DNA of 64,000 nt from Bacteroides clarus YIT 12056. Lineage in GTDB: Bacteria > Bacteroidota > Bacteroidia > Bacteroidales > Bacteroidaceae. Positions 1 to 8,309 of this stretch are shown here, piece after piece; the first letter of the stretch is position 1; each line of letters begins with the position of its first letter. A program made the position numbers and the translations under genes. The stretch lies in assembly GCF_900129655.1 (NCBI RefSeq), contig NZ_FQWK01000003.1, positions 186,001 to 250,000 of the forward strand. The letters are read 5' to 3'. A model generated the notes under the pieces. That model searched no databases. It saw only the letters and a list, made by a program, of their open reading frames with translations, and had not been told where the DNA came from.

Positions 1-146
1 GCAACACCACCTATGCCGTAAAAGCCACGATTAAGAGCATAGGAACCGAAGACCCCGACGGAGAGATAACCCCTACTTCACTGGAGCTGACGGTGAGCGT
101 CGCCGACTGGGCGTTGAACATTACCCAAGACGTAACATTTGAATAA
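1..146 (+). CDS. Fimbrillin-family protein, C-terminal end (partial)
   Basis: Reading from base 3 there is an open frame of 47 codons ending at a TAA at 144-146; the 5' part lies outside the window. The visible end reads like the last strands of a FimA/Mfa1-type fimbrillin: a beta-rich stretch with a VSVADW motif shortly before the C-terminus, which in this superfamily belongs to the terminal strand region involved in subunit joining. It sits 23 bp ahead of a FimB/Mfa2 gene in the same direction, so it is probably an upstream gene of the same fimbrial operon. The family call rests on a short fragment and on context. Confidence 0.6.
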   Translation, partial: NTTYAVKATIKSIGTEDPDGEITPTSLELTVSVADWALNITQDVTFE

Positions 147-169
147 GCAGCCGAGAGTACAATACAGCC

Positions 170-1057
170 ATGAAGCATCTTCACCCATCCATACTTACGG
201 CACTGTATGCCGGACTTATCTTCCTGTACGCATCATGCGTGCGGGAAGATACAAGCGCCTGCATGCAGTATGAAGTAAACGTACGGGTAGTGGATGCCGA
301 AGGCAACGACCTCACCGAAAGCGAGGTGCTGGAAAAGTCGGAAGTGTATCTGTTCGGCGAGAACGGATTTGTGCGCATGATTCCTGCGGGAGTATCGTCG
401 GATTACCTCTTCGGGCACTACAAGGATGACAGGCTCACGCTGGTGGCATGGGGAAACGTCAAGGAAGATACGCTGATAACCGCCGAAATCAAACCGGGCA
501 CTCCGATTGAGGAAGCGCGGCTGAAGCTGAAACAGTATGCCGAGGGAAATCATCTGCCCGTTACCGACCTCTTTTACTGCCGTAAGGAGTTGAGCAACAC
601 CGCAACAAGAGGCATACGGGAAGAAAACATCACGCTGGTCATGGAAAGACTGGCGGCAGGGCTGAGCATACGCGCGCGCTATCTGACCGAACGGTATGCC
701 GACAAAGGCGAAGGCTATACCTTTATCGTGAAGGGAACGGGCAGCGAAATGAACTTCATGGGAAAAGTGACCGGAGAGGATTCGGGCTACAAGCCACTGA
801 CCCTCACGGACGGACAAGGGGATGCCTACGCCCCGCCCTTCCGCATCTTTCCTACGGAAAAGGGAGAATGTATAGAAGTGGAGATATACAGGGGACAGGA
901 GAAGCTATGCACCGTTACACACGACGAGCAACAGCAGCCCTTATGCGCGGCAGCCGGAAAGCAGACGGATATTGAAATAGATTTCAGATACGCCGAAGTG
1001 AGGACGTTTGTGACAGTGCTGCCCTGGGGAGAAGTGGAACAGGAGACGGAAATGTAA
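170..1057 (+). CDS. FimB/Mfa2-family fimbrial anchor lipoprotein
   Basis: A 295-aa lipoprotein. The first 23 residues form a lipoprotein signal with lipobox Y-A-S-C, so the mature protein would begin at Cys23 and be anchored in the outer membrane. The segment after it (YEVNVRVVDAEGN, then SEVYLFGENG) is the typical opening of the FimB/Mfa2 family, whose members anchor the fimbrial shaft to the cell surface and limit its length. It is followed 12 bp later by a fimbrillin, as expected for such operons. No signs of truncation. Function is by family; which shaft protein it anchors (the partial gene before it or the fimbrillin after it) is not shown by the sequence. Confidence 0.85.
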   Translation: MKHLHPSILTALYAGLIFLYASCVREDTSACMQYEVNVRVVDAEGNDLTESEVLEKSEVYLFGENGFVRMIPAGVSSDYLFGHYKDDRLTLVAWGNVKEDTLITAEIKPGTPIEEARLKLKQYAEGNHLPVTDLFYCRKELSNTATRGIREENITLVMERLAAGLSIRARYLTERYADKGEGYTFIVKGTGSEMNFMGKVTGEDSGYKPLTLTDGQGDAYAPPFRIFPTEKGECIEVEIYRGQEKLCTVTHDEQQQPLCAAAGKQTDIEIDFRYAEVRTFVTVLPWGEVEQETEM

Positions 1058-1069
1058 AGAGACAAAAGT

Positions 1070-2176
1070 ATGACAGGTATATTGGAACATAGAAGCAAAG
1101 CCGCTACATTATATATCGTAACCGCCGTGGCTGTCATCATTGCCTTATCGGCTTGCGACACCGGACAGCCCGACATGCCGGCCGATGATGATGAAGTGAT
1201 GCTCACGCTCCGCCTTTCACTGCCGGAAACGGAACGGGATGCCGCCACCCGTGCCATTACGTCCGTTGAAGAGAATGCGATAGACATCGCCCAACTGAAA
1301 GTGCTGGTATTCAAAGCCGCCGGTACAACGGAAACTTTCAGTTACGAAGCGCCGCAAGTGCTGCTGCAAGGCGGAAAGTATACGGTAACCTTGAAGCAGA
1401 GCCGCGCCGGAGAGAAGTATCGGCTCGTCGTCATAGCCAATGCGGGAAAGAAACTGCCCGTCATACCGGAGAACACCTCTAAAAACGATGCGCTGAAAAT
1501 GATTACATTCGGTGCCGGCGGAAAATGGAACGCAACGGGCACGACGAACTACACGCGTTTCCCCATGTGGGGAGAGACGGCGGCGGCACAGGTAATCTCC
1601 TCTGCCACATCTCTGGGAACAATCACGCTGCTCCGTGCGCTGGCTCGTATAGATGTGGGTTGTGCACTCAGCGGAGAAACGGCAGCGGGAGTAAACGGGT
1701 TCACCCTGACAAGCGCCAGTATATACCGCACCAAGAACAAGGGGTATGTAGCCCCCGTGAACGGGGGAACCATCACCGGTAATGTGGTCGCAAACGTATC
1801 CATCCCCCCGGATGCCGGAACAAACGGCGCGCTGACTTATACCTGTACGGACGGTAAATCTTTGATACGGACTATCTATGTAGCGGAAACGCCGCAAGGG
1901 AGCAACAAGGATAATAATGTATGTCTTGTCGTGGGCGGAACTTATGCGGGAAGCACGAACTATTACAGGGTAGACCTTACCGCCGGGGGAAATTATATAC
2001 CGATAAAAAGGAATTGCCGCTATATAGTGAATATTAAAGCCGTGAGCAATGCGGGGTATACCACGGAAGCGGCAGCGCTTACGGGAGACAAGACGTTAGT
2101 GATAGCCACGAGCGTATCGGCTGAAGCATGGGGCGGACAGACGGTTGCCGGTTCGGGAACGATTACTTTACCTTGA
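1070..2176 (+). CDS. Fimbrillin-family lipoprotein (Mfa1/FimA-like)
   Basis: A 368-aa protein with lipobox L-S-A-C (Cys29). After the anchor comes a beta-strand-rich domain typical of FimA/Mfa1 fimbrillins. An Arg at residue 61 in DAATRAITS fits the place where these subunits are cut by an Arg-specific surface protease before polymerising; that use here is inferred from Porphyromonas. The C-terminus carries a Trp-Gly-Gly motif (EAWGGQ) close to the end, comparable to the W..GG motif of the fimbrillins at 46.9-51.3 kb. Second of three intact genes in this fimbrial operon, 25 bp ahead of the next. Could be shaft or accessory subunit. Confidence 0.75.
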   Translation: MTGILEHRSKAATLYIVTAVAVIIALSACDTGQPDMPADDDEVMLTLRLSLPETERDAATRAITSVEENAIDIAQLKVLVFKAAGTTETFSYEAPQVLLQGGKYTVTLKQSRAGEKYRLVVIANAGKKLPVIPENTSKNDALKMITFGAGGKWNATGTTNYTRFPMWGETAAAQVISSATSLGTITLLRALARIDVGCALSGETAAGVNGFTLTSASIYRTKNKGYVAPVNGGTITGNVVANVSIPPDAGTNGALTYTCTDGKSLIRTIYVAETPQGSNKDNNVCLVVGGTYAGSTNYYRVDLTAGGNYIPIKRNCRYIVNIKAVSNAGYTTEAAALTGDKTLVIATSVSAEAWGGQTVAGSGTITLP

Positions 2177-2201
2177 GAGGATTATTTTATCTTAGGACAA
2201 T

Positions 2202-3695
2202 ATGGGACGGAAAATAAGAGGCATATTCTACATAGTGGCTATCCTGCTGGCAGCGGGATGCGGAAAAGAGGAAGAAACGGAAAACGTTTTTTCCGACGGC
2301 ATACTGATTGAAGTGGAAGCGCCACAGACGAACGGCTGGAGTACGGAAGAAATTACCGGTACACGAAGCGGAAGGGAAAAGGCCATCGAGGTAAAGGGAA
2401 AAGACGGTTTGGATATGGAGATTAGTACACTGCACGACAACGGCGCGACGGGAACGGCCGAGGGAGAAGCGACTACCCGCTGGGCGAATATGGATGATAA
2501 CATCGTTTTTCGGGTGGTAGCCTACAAGTCGGCAACCGCTGCGGGGATTTCCACATCGAACTACGCGGGATACGGGGATTACAAGTTATCGGGAAGTACC
2601 GTGCAAACCGTCAAAAGCCTGGTTGTCCCGATAGGAACTTACACATTTATCTTCTATTCGTACGGGAATTCCAATGCGATAGCCGCCTTTACCAATGGCT
2701 CCGCAAGTGTCCCCGCCACAAACGGGCAAAACTTTATGACGTATGTAAAGCCCGGTGTCGTTATCAATAACATAGGAAGTAGATATACGTTGAGCGGCAT
2801 TGTATTCAAGCATCATTGCGCACGATACAGGGTGCAAGCGATAGCTCAGTCCGGAAGAATGGGAAAGATTACAGCATGTGCGGGTACAGTGACATTGCCT
2901 AAGCATAACGCGACCTATACTTTTACAAATGGCACATTCACCACACAGGCAACGACCGGTACGATAAATCTCACTTGGGACAAACCCAACGCAATGAGTG
3001 CATATAGCGGCTATATCTATCTATTACCGCAAACTTCCGCCAGCGTAACGGTGAAACTGAATCTTACGATTGGCGGGAAAGCGTTTAGTAATAAAAGCGT
3101 TACGCTATCGGGGCTTACAATGGCCGCCAATAATACATATTATAGTAATGTGTCGCTCACTACGACAGAAGGGTATATTATAGGGGGAGCATTGTGGGCA
3201 GGGGGTAACCTGTATTATGACGGTACTTTTAAAATATATACAGGACAAGACCAATATACAACCACCAGAGGACATGATTTTTGGAGATTTGGAGCATTAT
3301 ATCCTACTGATATGTGTATAGATAGTACTCCCTGGGCGCAAGTCAAAGATCCTTGCTGTCGGGTTTCACCAACCAACAGCTGGCGTGTACCGACAATAAC
3401 AGAATATATATCTTTGTTAAAAGTGAGTTGGGAGTATTACACACTAAACAGCGCATCCGGTCTCCTATTTGATAAAATACTCTTTTTTCCTTCTACCGGA
3501 TATTTTGCGGGAGCGAATCCTAATAATATTACCAAATCTATTCGCGGACTATACTGGTCTGCAAACCAATTCTACAACACAGAGTTTGCTCCCCAAATGT
3601 TAGATTTTGTTACAGATAACACATATCCCCCTACAAGAAATAGCTCAAATCACCCAGATAACTTTATGACTATTCGCTGCGTTAGAGCAGACTAA
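2202..3695 (+). CDS. Fimbrillin-like lipoprotein with C-terminal FISUMP-type domain, probable tip subunit
   Basis: A 497-aa lipoprotein (lipobox A-A-G-C, Cys20). Residues from about 70 to 310 look like a fimbrillin domain. The last 150 or so residues (WRVPTITEYISLL, then GLYWSANQ, ending IRCVRAD) match the FISUMP/Fib_succ_major type of domain often found at the end of Bacteroidota surface proteins. Last gene of the operon, which fits a tip or accessory subunit rather than the shaft. The DNA for the C-terminal domain (from about 3180) is clearly more AT-rich than the 5' half, hinting that this end was exchanged by recombination. Tip role is inference. Confidence 0.7.
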   Translation: MGRKIRGIFYIVAILLAAGCGKEEETENVFSDGILIEVEAPQTNGWSTEEITGTRSGREKAIEVKGKDGLDMEISTLHDNGATGTAEGEATTRWANMDDNIVFRVVAYKSATAAGISTSNYAGYGDYKLSGSTVQTVKSLVVPIGTYTFIFYSYGNSNAIAAFTNGSASVPATNGQNFMTYVKPGVVINNIGSRYTLSGIVFKHHCARYRVQAIAQSGRMGKITACAGTVTLPKHNATYTFTNGTFTTQATTGTINLTWDKPNAMSAYSGYIYLLPQTSASVTVKLNLTIGGKAFSNKSVTLSGLTMAANNTYYSNVSLTTTEGYIIGGALWAGGNLYYDGTFKIYTGQDQYTTTRGHDFWRFGALYPTDMCIDSTPWAQVKDPCCRVSPTNSWRVPTITEYISLLKVSWEYYTLNSASGLLFDKILFFPSTGYFAGANPNNITKSIRGLYWSANQFYNTEFAPQMLDFVTDNTYPPTRNSSNHPDNFMTIRCVRAD

Positions 3696-3785
3696 AGAAA
3701 CAACAGGAGTATGTGAATCTGAAATCTTGCAGAAGTTCTATCGGTAAATGTTTATGTTTGTTTGAGATTGATTTCCCGCACCGTG

Positions 3786-3824
3786 AAATATATAGAGATA
3801 CCCTGCATATATCTATATATTTTT
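3786..3824 (+). terminator. Probable terminator of the first fimbrial operon
   Basis: Two 15-bp arms (3786-3800 and 3808-3822) pair with one mismatch around a 7-base loop, and the 3' arm runs into five T residues (3820-3824). It lies 91 bp after the stop of the last fimbrial gene. The stem is almost entirely A-T, so it is weaker than the other terminators of this window. Confidence 0.5.
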
Positions 3825-4132
3825 CGTCTTTACATTGATTAAGTAGCTATACTTTTTTTCAAGACTTACACTTCTCGTAAAATACAATTGAAATAATTTA
3901 TCTATATTAAACTTAACATCATTTTTAACCGTACAAAAATTACCTTATCTAAAACCTATAGCATTTTAATATAACCTCTTTGTAGAGTCCACCATAGTAA
4001 AAAAGACGGAAACCTTACCACCCACATTTTTTAAACATAAAAAATCATATAATAAAAACAAATAGTTTTTTGATACAGCAGTTCGTCAATCATAAAATTA
4101 TAGCTAAATTTGCTCAGAAAATTAAGCCCCTT
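3825..4132. other. AT-rich intergenic stretch at the left edge of the defence island
   Basis: Very AT-rich sequence between the fimbrial terminator and the methyltransferase. I find no reading frame with a recognisable product, no tRNA and no clear direct repeat matching the right edge of the island near 9.8 kb. The methyltransferase promoter should lie here, but no good TTTG/TAnnTTTG pair is visible. Confidence 0.5.
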
Positions 4133-5467
4133 ATGGAGTATAAGAAAGAACAGCAAATAAAATTTGATATAGTATCGGAAAGCCAATTAGCTTTCACTTA
4201 TCCGCAAGATAACACAAAAGAGAAGAAATTGAAAATTCTTTCGCTCTTTTCTGGTTGCGGCGGTATGGACTTAGGATTTGAGGGGAGTTTTATCGCTCCG
4301 TATAAAAGTATTGCACCACATCCAGAATGGATAGAAAAACATATAAATGAAGATTGGGTAAGTGTAAAGCCTACTAATTTCTCATTAGTGTTTGCCAATG
4401 ACATACTAAAAGAAGCCTCTTTAACTTGGACTCGCTTTATGAAACGCTATGGATATGATCCCTCTATTTATCGTACAGAAAGTGTGGTAGATTTAGTAAA
4501 ACAACACAAAAAAGGCGTCAAGATATTTCCAGAGAATGTAGATGTGGTAGTAGGTGGATTTCCTTGTCAAGATTTTAGTGTATCCGGTAAACGTAAGGGG
4601 TTTGATTCCATGCGTACCCATGATGGAAAAATACGTACAGACGATTTACCCACTGAAGAAACCCGTGGTAAGCTCTATTGCTGGATGAAAGAAGTGATAG
4701 ACATTACTAAACCCAAAATATTTGTCGCTGAGAATGTAAAAGGGCTCGTAAATATGGGTGACATGAAAGATATTATACAAGCTGATTTCTCTCAAGCTGA
4801 TGAAAACGGTTATATAGTACTTCCTCCTCAAGTGCTTCACGCTGGAAACTATGGTGTGCCAGAATCAAGAGAGAGAGTTATCTTTATTGGCGTTCGGAAG
4901 AATGCGCTAAAGCAAGAAGTGGCGCAAGCCTTAGAAAGCGAAAATATTCCCATAGATTTATATCCTTACCCTCGTCCTACTCATAATTGCACACTGAATG
5001 ACAAAAGCCTAGCAACTCCGGTAGTTCTGCAAGATGTACTTAAATTATTAAAGGAACCGGAAGACAGCTTTGATCCGAGCCAACGTTTTTATTCCAAAGC
5101 AAAATATATGGGAAGTCACTGCCAAGGACAAAAAGAAGTGACTATGAACAATATCGGCCCTACCATTCGTTCTGAACATCACGGAAATATAGAATACCGC
5201 AGATTATCTTTGGAACACGGTGGAACCCACATTGATGAACTAAAAAGAGGATTGATAGAACGCAGATTGACGCCAAGGGAATGCGCCTTAATCCAAACAT
5301 TCCCACCCGATTATCAGTTCGTTATTCCAAAAGATTACAGCTGGAAACGATTTTTAGTTAGTGCGTCGGGAGCATATAAGGTGATCGGTAACGCTGTACC
5401 TCCTGTTTTGGCTTATCATATTGCGATGAGAATACAAGAATTATGGTCAATCTACTTTAAAGAATAA
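4133..5467 (+). CDS. DNA (cytosine-5-)-methyltransferase, Dcm type
   Basis: Transfers a methyl group from S-adenosylmethionine to C5 of cytosine in a DNA target. With the ATG at 4133 the protein has 444 residues and shows the C5-methyltransferase motifs in order: motif I SLFSGCGG (near 38-44), motif IV GGFPCQDFS with the catalytic Cys (145), motif VI ENV (200-202), motif VIII with ESRERV, and C-terminal YKVIGNAVPP. An in-frame TTG at 4070 would add 21 residues; the ATG is preferred because the extension has no family features. Only 3 bp separate it from a PD-(D/E)XK nuclease, then comes vsr, so this is the protective half of a type II restriction-modification operon. Target site unknown. AT-rich codon use unlike the flanking genes suggests acquisition by transfer. 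Confidence 0.93.
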   Translation: MEYKKEQQIKFDIVSESQLAFTYPQDNTKEKKLKILSLFSGCGGMDLGFEGSFIAPYKSIAPHPEWIEKHINEDWVSVKPTNFSLVFANDILKEASLTWTRFMKRYGYDPSIYRTESVVDLVKQHKKGVKIFPENVDVVVGGFPCQDFSVSGKRKGFDSMRTHDGKIRTDDLPTEETRGKLYCWMKEVIDITKPKIFVAENVKGLVNMGDMKDIIQADFSQADENGYIVLPPQVLHAGNYGVPESRERVIFIGVRKNALKQEVAQALESENIPIDLYPYPRPTHNCTLNDKSLATPVVLQDVLKLLKEPEDSFDPSQRFYSKAKYMGSHCQGQKEVTMNNIGPTIRSEHHGNIEYRRLSLEHGGTHIDELKRGLIERRLTPRECALIQTFPPDYQFVIPKDYSWKRFLVSASGAYKVIGNAVPPVLAYHIAMRIQELWSIYFKE

Positions 5468-5470
5468 TAT

Positions 5471-6526
5471 ATGGAAACAGGGAATATTATAGCTATTTAC
5501 AACAAAAATCAGCAGATAGCGTTACAAGAATTTGATTCTTTGATGAACAAGACTAACGCTTTCATGAATAAGATAGCTTCAGAAGCCAATCGTTTTGCAT
5601 ATTGTGACGCAAAACGATTAGAAAAAGAGACTGTAATCGCCATGAAAGAGCAATGCAATAATACTCCATTTACTCCTGATGACATTCAGTTAGTGTCAGG
5701 ACAACGTTTCCCAGACATTGTAGCCGCTAAACATTTCGGTGTAGAGGTAAAAAGTACTAAAGAGAATAAATGGACTTCAACAGGAAGTAGTATTGTTGAG
5801 TCCACCCGTGTAGAGGATGTAAATTATATTTATATGCTTTTTGGAAAACTAGGTGGTAATCCTGTAGAATTTATGTGTAAACCCTATCAAGATTGTTTAT
5901 ACGATATTGCAGTAACACACTCTCCCCGTTATCTGATAGATATGAACATATCAAAAGAGAATACTATATTCTCAAAAATGGGTATGGAATATGATAAATT
6001 TCGCCTTTCTGATAATCCAATCGATTTAGTGCGTAATTATTATGTAGAAAAAATAAAGGAAAAAGGACAAACAGCCATGCCATGGTGGATAGGGGGAGAT
6101 ATCACTACCTCTCCCACGTTACGTTTATGGTCTAAAGGCTCTTTTACCCAAGAAGAAGAAAATAGATATAAAGCGGAAATGCTGATATTATTTCCAAAAG
6201 AAATCTGTAAATCTGACTTTAACCATGCCGCATTATGGCTGTGCATTCGTCATTCGATCATTAATACTCACTTTAGGGATTTATTCACAGCAGGCGGAAA
6301 AATAACGATAGAAAACGGTTACTATCCTGCTATTATTGGACGTATATTACAATTAGCACCCATCATTAAAGAGCTACTTGGTGACCGTTCTTTATGGTTT
6401 GATATGCAAAATAATAATCCAGAATTGTTTTACGCTAAAGACAAATACGCATGTTGGGCAAACCAAATCGCTACACAATATCTGGATAAAGTACCTTATT
6501 TAGAAAATTGGCTCTTAAACATTTGA
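5471..6526 (+). CDS. Putative type II restriction endonuclease, PD-(D/E)XK fold
   Basis: A 351-aa protein with no family I can name. Residues 80-94 carry a clear PD-(D/E)XK signature: FPD (Asp82), ten residues, then E-V-K (Glu92, Lys94), preceded by the VSGQR turn common to such nucleases. No signal peptide or membrane segment. It lies between the cytosine methyltransferase (3 bp) and vsr (1 bp) and is surely cotranscribed with both. The natural reading is the restriction enzyme that cuts the site protected by the upstream methylase. Its sequence specificity cannot be read from the sequence. The role is inferred from the motif and the operon position. Confidence 0.78.
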   Translation: METGNIIAIYNKNQQIALQEFDSLMNKTNAFMNKIASEANRFAYCDAKRLEKETVIAMKEQCNNTPFTPDDIQLVSGQRFPDIVAAKHFGVEVKSTKENKWTSTGSSIVESTRVEDVNYIYMLFGKLGGNPVEFMCKPYQDCLYDIAVTHSPRYLIDMNISKENTIFSKMGMEYDKFRLSDNPIDLVRNYYVEKIKEKGQTAMPWWIGGDITTSPTLRLWSKGSFTQEEENRYKAEMLILFPKEICKSDFNHAALWLCIRHSIINTHFRDLFTAGGKITIENGYYPAIIGRILQLAPIIKELLGDRSLWFDMQNNNPELFYAKDKYACWANQIATQYLDKVPYLENWLLNI

Positions 6527-6527
6527 T

Positions 6528-7076
6528 ATGTCCGACAAGATGACACCAGAACAACGGCACCGTTGCATGTCTCATATCCGAAGTAAAAATACAAAGCCTG
6601 AAATGTTGGTGAGACGATATCTCTTTGCACATGGATTCAGATATAGGATTCATGTAAAAAATCTACCGGGAAAACCCGACATTGTCTTACGTAAATATCG
6701 TACGGTGATATTCGTGAACGGATGTTTTTGGCACGGACATGAAGGATGCGGTTCATACTCTTTTCCAAAATCAAACGTAGACTTCTGGAGAAAAAAGATT
6801 AAACGTAACCGCGAACGTGACCTACAAGAGACAATAGCATTACATTCTATGGGTTGGCATATTATAAGAATATGGGAATGTCAACTTAAGCCCAAAGTAC
6901 GAATGGCTACGCTTACCTCGCTAGAATACACTCTGAATCACATTTTCCTAATGAATTATGGACATAAGGAAACAGAAAACAAACCCGATGAGGGAGAGTG
7001 TCAACCTATAGTGAATATAGAGGCAGAATCCTCAGAAACTTATGAAAAGCGATTAATAAAAGAGCCTAAAGTATAA
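6528..7076 (+). CDS. vsr: Very short patch repair (Vsr) DNA mismatch endonuclease
   Basis: Nicks DNA 5' of the T in T:G mismatches produced when 5-methylcytosine deaminates, protecting methylated sites from mutation. The N-terminal block MTPEQRHRCMSHIRSKNTKP and NPGKPDIVL-like segment are family hallmarks. Residues Asp51 (PGKPD), Phe67-Trp68 and His69 (VNGCFWHGH) fall at the same numbers as the catalytic and base-intercalating residues of E. coli Vsr. At 182 residues it is longer than E. coli Vsr (156): the last 40 or so residues are a charged, poorly conserved tail. Starts 1 bp after the nuclease stop; the pairing with a C5 methylase is the usual context. Confidence 0.95.
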   Translation: MSDKMTPEQRHRCMSHIRSKNTKPEMLVRRYLFAHGFRYRIHVKNLPGKPDIVLRKYRTVIFVNGCFWHGHEGCGSYSFPKSNVDFWRKKIKRNRERDLQETIALHSMGWHIIRIWECQLKPKVRMATLTSLEYTLNHIFLMNYGHKETENKPDEGECQPIVNIEAESSETYEKRLIKEPKV

Positions 7077-7325
7077 AAACATTTCTATATAAAAAGATAA
7101 TCATATATAATACATCCCAATAAGGCTTATTTCGATAAATTTATTTTGGGGAAAATTGAGTTTTGGCACATTTACATCAACTTAGATTAAAATATAAAAA
7201 CTTACAAACATTCGTCAAAAAGACAAATTATAACCATAAGGAGACTATTACAGAAATCGAAAAGAAATGGTATCAACCGATTTGGAATTGGGTATTGATT
7301 TTTAATCAATTTATTACTATATTTA
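7077..7325. other. Intergenic AT-rich sequence between convergent defence genes
   Basis: No convincing gene. A TTG-initiated frame of 61 codons at 7163-7348 runs into the terminator hairpin and has no start signal or recognisable motif, so I treat it as chance. Confidence 0.5.
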
Positions 7326-7368
7326 AAAACTTTAAGATTCAAGTATAATACTTGAATCTTAAAGTTTT
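7326..7368. terminator. Bidirectional terminator between vsr and the HARE-HTH gene
   Basis: A perfect 20-bp inverted repeat (arms 7326-7345 and 7349-7368) with a 3-base loop, beginning with AAAA and ending in TTTT, so it would work on both strands. It lies between the convergent plus-strand methylase operon and the minus-strand gene pair. Confidence 0.7.
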
Positions 7369-7498
7369 CTATTTACACAAAATTGTGGATAGCGCCACCA
7401 TAAGTAACATTTTCTTGTACAAACACTATCTATACTATCTAAAAGAGCAATATCTTTAATCTTTTTACAGAATTAAAGAAATGTAAGTATTTACAATT

Positions 7499-8245
7499 CT
7501 AAAGGATAAATTCAAATGATTGTTTTTCCTGTTCCATTTCATACTGCTTAATAAGCGCATCATAACTTAAAAACGCCATGCGTTTGTTCAACCGTAAATG
7601 ATCGAATGCATGAAACTGCATCTTAGCTTCAAATTCAGGCTTACGTTTTATATCAGCGACAATAGCCATTCTTACATAGAAATCTTGCAAGTCGTTGAAC
7701 TTCAGTAAAGAATTCTGGATGTCAGTAGAATGTTCTATCTCAAAAAATGAATGAGGCATATTGCGTCCGTTGAACCATATCGTATCAATAGTGGCACTGC
7801 GCTTTGTCATTTGAGGATAGGAATAAGGCGGCTGTTCCGAAAGAGTAGAAAGTTCATGTAGCTTACGCCCATCGTAGAATTTCTTGTTTTTATCTTGTTT
7901 GGGTACGAAAGTCTGCATGTTATGGTATTTACCTATTATTAATAAAATACCTTGATAGTAAGTATGGTTGAACATTATGACATCGTTCGAATCTTTATTC
8001 TTCTCGGTTTCAACTATAATCCCCCTATCTTCTATCTGTTTTCTGTATTTCTCAAGTCCATATAGTCCGGGCTTTATTTTGTAAATACCTTTAGTTTTTT
8101 GCACAATGCGGCGGATACTGGCAAATGGTGTTTTTGTTTTCCATTCACAGTCGGTTATTTTAAAAACTTCTCTGTTCAATTCGCCTAAAGTTGCGACTCC
8201 ACCCAACTTATCTAAAGTTTCTATGACAGCTTCATATTGTTTCAT
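7499..8245 (-). CDS. HARE-HTH domain protein with nuclease-like C-terminal domain
   Basis: A 248-aa protein. Residues 1-65 form a winged helix of the HARE-HTH type (AVIETLDKLGGVATLGELN near the start, then ASIRRIVQKT and GLYGL), a module seen fused to restriction endonucleases and thought to sense DNA modification. The C-terminal half has a TIDTIWF segment (Asp154) followed by FFEIEHS (Glu169, Glu171), which resembles the acidic core of restriction-endonuclease-like folds, though the usual Lys is absent. It starts 64 bp after the nuclease-SIR2 fusion on the same strand, so the two probably act together. Nuclease activity and partnership are inferences; the family of the C-terminal domain is not recognised with certainty. 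Confidence 0.6.
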   Translation of the reverse strand: MKQYEAVIETLDKLGGVATLGELNREVFKITDCEWKTKTPFASIRRIVQKTKGIYKIKPGLYGLEKYRKQIEDRGIIVETEKNKDSNDVIMFNHTYYQGILLIIGKYHNMQTFVPKQDKNKKFYDGRKLHELSTLSEQPPYSYPQMTKRSATIDTIWFNGRNMPHSFFEIEHSTDIQNSLLKFNDLQDFYVRMAIVADIKRKPEFEAKMQFHAFDHLRLNKRMAFLSYDALIKQYEMEQEKQSFEFIL

Positions 8246-8309
8246 ATTGCTGATGTATATATTTTATTATGGATATTCAAGATGATCATTATTTGCACAA
8301 CAAAGATAC

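Noticed and set aside
4070..4132. Upstream TTG start for the cytosine methyltransferase
   Set aside because: The 21 extra residues have no family features and the ATG at 4133 gives a normal-length protein.
7163..7348. 61-codon frame after vsr
   Set aside because: TTG start, no ribosome site, no recognisable motif, and it runs into the terminator hairpin.
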